From: Phaeobacter sp. HF9A
Lineage (GTDB): Bacteria > Pseudomonadota > Alphaproteobacteria > Rhodobacterales > Rhodobacteraceae
Reading direction: 5' to 3'
Assembly (NCBI RefSeq): GCF_011806385.1
Contig: NZ_JAATOX010000018.1
Coordinates: 1-50,178 of the forward strand
DNA: 50,178 nt
Below, piece after piece: positions 45,342-50,178 of this stretch (positions are counted from its first letter, which is position 1; each line of letters begins with the position of its first letter). Below the pieces are notes generated by a model. That model was not told the origin of the DNA. It saw nothing but the letters and a program-made list of their open reading frames with translations, and searched no databases. A program made the translations under genes and the position numbers.

Positions 45342-45710
45342 ATGACACAGAAGAAACCCTCTCGTCAGCAGGTCTATACGCTGCTGGTTCAAATCGGTCG
45401 CAAAGACGGCGACGGCCTGCCCGACGGTGCGACCGGCGCGGCGCTGATGATCTATGCCTCCGGCGTGGACGAGGCCGAAGCGGTGCGCGAAACCGTGGCG
45501 ATCCTGAAACAGGCGGACACCGCGCCGCTGGATGTCACCGGCTATGGCACCCTGGCCGAGCGCGAGGACGAAGGCCATGAGATCGGCGAAGAGGAACGCA
45601 GCCTGATGCAGCGTGCCCTGGACGAAAACGCGGTGATCGTGGCCCAGATGACGCCTTTCTTCGGCGATGAGCTGAGCGCCTCAGACGACGACAGCGGCGT
45701 CCTGCACTAA
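45342..45710 (+). CDS. hypothetical protein (122 aa) of unknown function
   Basis: A small acidic cytoplasmic protein with a basic start (MTQKKPSRQQVYTLLVQIGRKDGDGLPDGATGAALMIY) and a helical, Glu/Asp-rich second half (EREDEGHEIGEEERSLMQRALDENAVIV). It has no membrane segment and no motif I recognise. The balanced codon use and central position between dapD and dapE suggest a real, conserved gene. It converges on the receptor-like gene with only 2 bases between stops. Confidence 0.7.
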   Translation: MTQKKPSRQQVYTLLVQIGRKDGDGLPDGATGAALMIYASGVDEAEAVRETVAILKQADTAPLDVTGYGTLAEREDEGHEIGEEERSLMQRALDENAVIVAQMTPFFGDELSASDDDSGVLH

Positions 45711-45712
45711 CA

Positions 45713-46780
45713 TCAGTAGCGGCTGCCGAACCACTTGCGATACAGGGTTTCATAGCTGCCGTCTTCGCGCATCTCCAGCAGGATGCGGTTGACCGGCTCC
45801 ACCAGCTTTGACCCCTGCGGCAGGATGATTCCGTAATTCTCCGTCAGGAAGGTCCGCCCCATCACCTGGCCGATCCCGGCCCCGGTTGTCTTGACATAGT
45901 GGTTCAGAACCGGCGCATCAAAAACCACGATCCGGGTCCGGCCGGTTTCAAAATCGGTCAGCATCGTGCCCAGATCGGGAAAGGCGGCATATTCGATCTC
46001 GCGCCGGTCCAGGAAACCGGCGGCGGTAGAGCCCTGAATGGTGCCCACGTCCTTGCCGTATAGATCATTGATCGAGTTCACCGAGCCGTTGATCGCCTCC
46101 ACCGTCATCGCTGCGGTGATCTTGGCAACAAAGATCGACACCACGAACAGCGAGGACAGCACCAGCGTCACCCCAAAGACCCGCCCCATGATGCTGCGCG
46201 GCACCCGCTCCTCGAACCCGCCGTTCACCACCAGATTGAGCGCCCACCAAAAGGACGGAAACCAGGCTTCGCGCAGGGGGCGGTCAAAATAGGGCTGGGC
46301 CCGGCGTTCAAAAACCCACATCAACATGCCGCCGCCCAGCAGCAGCACAAAGGCGATACCGATCGCCACAAGCAGATCCCAGGACAGCAGCGCCGCCAGC
46401 AGGCTCGGCTCCGAGACATCTTCGGCCCGCAGCATGATCTGCAAACCGCTCTCAAAAATCGGCTGGCTGAAATCCATCGCCGCCTCGCGCTCTGCGGTGA
46501 TCGAGATATTGGCCGCCGCCATATCCGCCGTGCCCGCTTCCACATGCTCCAGCATCTGGGCAAAGCTCTCGACCCGGTTGATGCGCATGTCCCAGCCAAG
46601 CCGCTTGGCCACCTCCCGCATCAGGTCGATGCTGAAGCCGGTGTCATAGCCGCCCACCGACATCGAAAACGGCGGGCGGGTCACAGTGTCGACGACAATC
46701 TGCTGCTCCGCGCGCAGCGGCAGGGCGGAGAGGCTCACGAGGAGGAAAAACAGGCTGAGGCAAAAGGAACGCAGGGTCAT
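45713..46780 (-). CDS. prokaryotic ionotropic glutamate receptor-like protein
   Basis: 355 aa. The signal peptide (1-24, cleaved before EQQ) is followed by lobe 1 of a bacterial extracellular solute-binding domain (26-120), with the ligand Arg98 in [13 protein letters not shown]. Then comes a transmembrane segment (133-156), a re-entrant loop candidate (about 172-190, including [14 protein letters not shown]), a second membrane segment (200-228, including [10 protein letters not shown]) and the second lobe (235-355). This interrupted order is that of GluR0-type ligand-gated channels, not of ABC binding proteins. The potassium filter TVGYG is absent. Ligand and ion are unknown. Confidence 0.8.
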   Translation of the reverse strand: MTLRSFCLSLFFLLVSLSALPLRAEQQIVVDTVTRPPFSMSVGGYDTGFSIDLMREVAKRLGWDMRINRVESFAQMLEHVEAGTADMAAANISITAEREAAMDFSQPIFESGLQIMLRAEDVSEPSLLAALLSWDLLVAIGIAFVLLLGGGMLMWVFERRAQPYFDRPLREAWFPSFWWALNLVVNGGFEERVPRSIMGRVFGVTLVLSSLFVVSIFVAKITAAMTVEAINGSVNSINDLYGKDVGTIQGSTAAGFLDRREIEYAAFPDLGTMLTDFETGRTRIVVFDAPVLNHYVKTTGAGIGQVMGRTFLTENYGIILPQGSKLVEPVNRILLEMREDGSYETLYRKWFGSRY

Positions 46781-46853
46781 TTCCGAGGTCTCATTGGCGG
46801 TAATTCGCTCTGCCTTAGAGGGGAAACCCCTTGTTTATCAAGTCCCAACACGC

Positions 46854-47954
46854 TCAGGCCAGACGTTGACCCGCAAGAACGATGGCATCATGGGCGCGCA
46901 GCACAGGATAGCAGGGCTCTGCGTGTTCCGGCAGGTCATTGCGGTCGATCCCGGCGGCGATGCTCGCTGCCAGCGCAGATCGGTCCCGCCGAAGCCGTCC
47001 GAGGAACAGGCTCGCCACGCCGAGACCCGCCGCCAGCGGCACCTCGTGGCCGGGCAGGATCACCTGACCATAGCGGATCAGCGGCCCGCCCGGGTGGTCG
47101 CGCTCGGCAACCCGGCTGCCGGTCAGCATCGCCGTCGGAGCCAGCACCGCCTCGCGGCCGAACTGGTATTCCACCTCGGATCCGGTCAGCGCGATTCGCT
47201 GATAGGGCGCGAGAATCAGATCCTGCGTCAGGCCCAGATAGGGCGCCCGCAACCGCACCGGCGCAAAGCTGCCCCGCGCCGGCAGCTCGCGTCGCAACAC
47301 ATGCAGCACCGGCACCAGGGCACCGCTGGCACAGCGCAGCAGATCCCCCCGCCGCAGCGCCGAGAGCGGGCGTGGCCCCTGATCCGTCAGCATTGGCGTA
47401 TCCAGCGCCAGCCCCGGCGCCGGCCCCACCGGCTCGCAGCGCGCCGAGAGGGCGAGATATTCCACACTTGTGGCGATAAAGCTCTGCGGCGCCTGGGTCA
47501 GAAGCGCCTGAAGATCGACCAGCCGCCAGGGGCGCGGGGCTGTGATTTCGGTGATGCAGGCGCGATCCCCGTCCAGCCGTTCCACCGCCAGGCGCCCCTG
47601 AAACGCCGGCGCATCCCAACTCAGGGTCAGCCGCAGTTTATCGGCCCGCCCGGCCGCTGGCAGGGTGACCGCCAGCCGTTGCACATCCCCGCCATATTGC
47701 GCCAGCTCCAGCTCGATGCCACCCTCGGGCGTTGCGGTCAGGACAAAGCGGATCGGCCAATCGCCGGACTGGTCAAAGCGGATCAGGGTTTCCGGCTGGC
47801 CCGCATCCGGCAAACGCGCCTCCAGCACCAGGGAGCCCCGCGCCAGCAGTGCATTTTCTTCGCGCAGCAACAGGCAGCTGTGCTCGCCCTCCGGCGTCAG
47901 CCCGGCAGGATCGAAATACCGACCATCGCAATCCCACAGCCCCAGCCAGCTCAT
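46854..47954 (-). CDS. Hint-domain (Hint_2) protein, probably inactive
   Basis: 366 aa from ATG 47954 (ATG 48014 is possible). The N-terminal region (about 1-185) is of unknown beta-rich type. The C-terminal part aligns with Hint_2: DTPMLTDQGPRPLSALRRGDLL, then LAPYQRIAL, VILPGHEVPLAAGLGVASL and YPVLRAHDAIVL. The usual block-starting Cys is replaced (LALDTP), and the usual PQHR is APYQR, so autoproteolysis is unlikely. Such proteins are common in Rhodobacterales; the function is unknown. Confidence 0.75.
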   Translation of the reverse strand: MSWLGLWDCDGRYFDPAGLTPEGEHSCLLLREENALLARGSLVLEARLPDAGQPETLIRFDQSGDWPIRFVLTATPEGGIELELAQYGGDVQRLAVTLPAAGRADKLRLTLSWDAPAFQGRLAVERLDGDRACITEITAPRPWRLVDLQALLTQAPQSFIATSVEYLALSARCEPVGPAPGLALDTPMLTDQGPRPLSALRRGDLLRCASGALVPVLHVLRRELPARGSFAPVRLRAPYLGLTQDLILAPYQRIALTGSEVEYQFGREAVLAPTAMLTGSRVAERDHPGGPLIRYGQVILPGHEVPLAAGLGVASLFLGRLRRDRSALAASIAAGIDRNDLPEHAEPCYPVLRAHDAIVLAGQRLA

Positions 47955-48394
47955 CGCCGCGCCCTGCTGTGTTGCCTCTTGCCTGCCATCCTGCACCTCG
48001 CCGCGCGTCGTCATGTCTGGCCCCGGGCGGCACGTTGATCGGCCTTTTGTGCCCGGGGCGTCCCTCAGTTTCAGTCCCGAAGTTCCCGGTCGGGGAGCTG
48101 CGCGGCGCAAGACGTTGAAACATCTGCCATATCCCACCGGGAGCCTATGGCTCGACAGGAAATGAAATCTGGTTTTGCTAGTCCTGCTCGTCGCATATGC
48201 GGGCGATCTTGGCGCCGCCCCGGTCCCATGCTTCGGTCTGTTATAGGGGCATGTTAGCACGGCGCGTGGCCCCTGTCAGGACCACAATCACCGCCGCTCC
48301 CCTCGCCCCGGTATTTCCGCCACAGCACGGCTGCCAATTGCACCCACCCCGCAAACCGCGCTAGGTCAGGGCAGAGCAATACAGGAGCCCGCCG

Positions 48395-49540
48395 ATGACC
48401 GCCACCGATCCCGTCCAGCTGACCGCCGATCTGATCCGCTGCCCCTCGGTCACGCCCGAGGAGGGCGGCGCGCTGGTTCTGCTGGAGGGGCTGCTGAGCG
48501 CGGCGGGCTTTCACTGCACGCGGGTGGATCGCGGCGGGGTGAGCAACCTCTTTGCGCGCTGGGGCGACAAGGGCCATGCCCGCAGCTTTGGCTTTAACGG
48601 CCATACCGACGTGGTGCCCATCGGCGATGCCACCGCCTGGACGCATGATCCCTTCGGCGCTGAGGTGGTGGATGGGGTGATGTATGGTCGCGGCGCCACC
48701 GATATGAAATCCGGCGTCGCCGCCTTTGTCGCCGCCGCCATTGATTTCACCCGCAACACGCCGCCGGATGGCGCGATCGTCCTGACCATCACCGGCGACG
48801 AGGAAGGCCCCGCCGAGGACGGCACCACCGCGCTGCTGGACTATATGGAGCGCGAAGGCGAGGCCATGTCTGTCTGCCTGGTGGGCGAGCCCACCTGCCC
48901 CAACCATATGGGCGAGATGATCAAGATCGGGCGGCGCGGCTCCATGACCGCCTGGTTCACGGTGACCGGCGTGCAGGGGCATTCCGCCTATCCGCATCGC
49001 GCCAATAACCCGCTCAACGGCATGGCGCGGCTGATGGACCGGCTTGCCAGCCACCAGCTGGACGAGGGCTCCGAGCATTTCGACGCCTCGACGCTGGCGA
49101 TTGTCACCATCGACACCGGCAACCCGGCGACCAATGTGATCCCGGCGCAGGCGCGGGCAGCGGTCAATATCCGATTCAACGATCTGCACTCCGGCGCGGC
49201 GCTCAGCGACTGGCTCCGGGGCGAGGCAGATAAGGTCGCGCAGGAGTTCGGCCTCAGGATCGACACGCAGGTGAAAATCTCCGGCGAGAGCTTCATCACC
49301 CCGCCCGGGGCGCTCTCGGCGCTGGTGGCGCAGGCGGTGCAGGTCGAAACCAACCAGCAGCCCGAGCTTTCGACCACCGGCGGCACCTCGGATGCGCGCT
49401 TTGTGAAATCCCATTGCCCGGTGGTCGAGTTCGGCCTGGTCGGCAAGACCATGCATCAGGTCGATGAATGCGTCGAGGTGGCGCAGATCCACCAGCTGAA
49501 ATCCATCTATACCCGCATCCTCACGGATTATTTCGCATGA
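48395..49540 (+). CDS. dapE: succinyl-diaminopimelate desuccinylase
   Basis: 381 aa, M20 metallopeptidase family. The metal and catalytic motifs are [12 protein letters not shown] (His about 69), [20 protein letters not shown] (catalytic and ligand Glu) and MHQVDECV near the C-terminus. The dimerisation domain has [15 protein letters not shown]. It removes succinate from N-succinyl-LL-diaminopimelate. The stop overlaps the ATG of the acetyltransferase gene, so the two are coupled. Confidence 0.95.
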   Translation: MTATDPVQLTADLIRCPSVTPEEGGALVLLEGLLSAAGFHCTRVDRGGVSNLFARWGDKGHARSFGFNGHTDVVPIGDATAWTHDPFGAEVVDGVMYGRGATDMKSGVAAFVAAAIDFTRNTPPDGAIVLTITGDEEGPAEDGTTALLDYMEREGEAMSVCLVGEPTCPNHMGEMIKIGRRGSMTAWFTVTGVQGHSAYPHRANNPLNGMARLMDRLASHQLDEGSEHFDASTLAIVTIDTGNPATNVIPAQARAAVNIRFNDLHSGAALSDWLRGEADKVAQEFGLRIDTQVKISGESFITPPGALSALVAQAVQVETNQQPELSTTGGTSDARFVKSHCPVVEFGLVGKTMHQVDECVEVAQIHQLKSIYTRILTDYFA

Positions 49541-49965
49541 GCGCGCTGCGGATTGACGTCACCGATGATCTCGACAGCTGCCTGAAGCTGCGCTTTGAGG
49601 TTTTTGTCGAGGAACAGGGCGTGCCGGTGGAAGAGGAGCGCGACGCGCTGGATGACACCGCGACTCATCTGATCGCCACGCAGGACGGCGTGCCGATGGG
49701 CACCGCGCGTGTGGTGTTTCAAGGTGACACCGCCAAGATCGGCCGCGTCTGTGTGCTGAAATCCACCCGCGGAACGGGCCTGGGCGCCAAGCTGATCGAG
49801 GCCTGCGTCGCCGAGGCCGCGCGGCATGAGGGCGTCACCAGGGCCAAGCTCGGCGCGCAGACCCATGCGCTGGGGTTTTACGAAAAACTCGGCTTCACCG
49901 CCTATGGCCCGATCTATCTCGATGCCGGGATCGAGCACCGCGATATGGCCAAATCGCTGGGCTAA
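49537..49965 (+). CDS. GNAT-family N-acetyltransferase
   Basis: 142 aa. [17 protein letters not shown] near the start and the acetyl-CoA loop [17 protein letters not shown] (about 77-93), then [15 protein letters not shown], place it in the ElaA/YjcF-like GNAT group. The substrate is unknown. The ATG overlaps the dapE TGA (ATGA), so it is in the dapE operon. Confidence 0.87.
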   Translation: MSALRIDVTDDLDSCLKLRFEVFVEEQGVPVEEERDALDDTATHLIATQDGVPMGTARVVFQGDTAKIGRVCVLKSTRGTGLGAKLIEACVAEAARHEGVTRAKLGAQTHALGFYEKLGFTAYGPIYLDAGIEHRDMAKSLG

Positions 49966-50052
49966 GCCGTTGCGCTATCAGGAGCTTACGCCAGATCTAT
50001 GCGCGCGCTGCCCTCGCAACGCCCATAAAAAGTGGCAATACCCCTGCCCCAT

Positions 50053-50094
50053 TGTTTCGTGCGCGAAACATTAGGTCAGCACAGCTGACCTAAT
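50053..50094. terminator. two abutting perfect hairpins
   Basis: TGTTTCG-TGCG-CGAAACA (50053-50070) directly abuts ATTAGGTCAGC-ACA-GCTGACCTAAT (50070-50094), sharing one A. The second is an 11-bp perfect stem with a 3-base loop. It lies 88 bases past the acetyltransferase stop. It may be a terminator for dapE-GNAT or an operator for a gene beyond the window; the remaining 84 bases show no gene. Confidence 0.5.
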
Positions 50095-50178
50095 GCCACG
50101 CCCCACGACCGGCGCGCTCCCGCGCGTCTGCTTTGCATCACAGATACAAATCATTCCCTTGGGCCCAGCAGCGCACCT

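Overview
The window looks like a chromosomal segment of an alphaproteobacterium of the order Rhodobacterales, probably the Roseobacter group. The reasons are high G+C, an RpoE-ChrR pair beside a furan/cyclopropane fatty acid locus, a serC-type leader, TRAP transport, and the kbl-tdh and dapD/dapE arrangements. I see no integrase, transposase, phage gene, tRNA, rRNA or CRISPR array. Genes are tightly packed and no gene-free stretch exceeds 300 bases.

Bases 1-8400: an envelope stress locus. An ECF sigma factor and its zinc-binding ChrR-type anti-sigma factor lie beside two divergent operons. The leftward one carries DUF1365 and SDR genes. The rightward one carries an FAD amine-oxidase-like enzyme, a CFA-synthase-type methyltransferase, an uncharacterised 46-aa ORF, an MFS permease and a DUF3833 protein. 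Three TGATCC/AGATCC-N18-TA elements precede rpoE and both operons, so one sigma factor probably drives the whole set. An alpha/beta hydrolase gene converges on the end.

Bases 8500-19830: ten leftward genes in near-continuous coupling. They encode a TRAP transporter (DctPQM), an IclR regulator, a fused enoyl-CoA hydratase/3-hydroxyacyl-CoA dehydrogenase, a thiolase, two acyl-CoA dehydrogenases, a hotdog thioesterase and an acyl-CoA ligase. The content resembles pim-type (dicarboxylate) beta-oxidation with its own importer. A strong palindrome sits in front of dctP.

Bases 19970-28300: a class II amidotransferase and a class V PLP enzyme with a divergent Lrp/AsnC regulator, then trhO, then pncA and pncB with a hybrid histidine kinase between them. 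Bases 28300-32800: a thiolase, an XRE-cupin regulator and kbl-tdh (threonine to glycine), followed by a highly structured intergenic stretch that may be a small RNA.

Bases 32800-38900: a PPP-type phosphatase, a small His-rich membrane protein, and all three phosphorylated serine pathway genes (serC-serA leftward, serB rightward). The serC leader can form two mutually exclusive stems, one of which covers its own ribosome binding site. A TSUP permease follows serB.

Bases 39000-50178: an IalB-like exported protein, rlmN, a small conserved-looking protein, a LOG-family protein, a threonine/serine dehydratase with a GntR regulator, dapD, a hypothetical protein, a prokaryotic ionotropic-glutamate-receptor-like protein, a degenerate Hint-domain protein, dapE and a GNAT acetyltransferase. 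The window ends at two abutting perfect hairpins.
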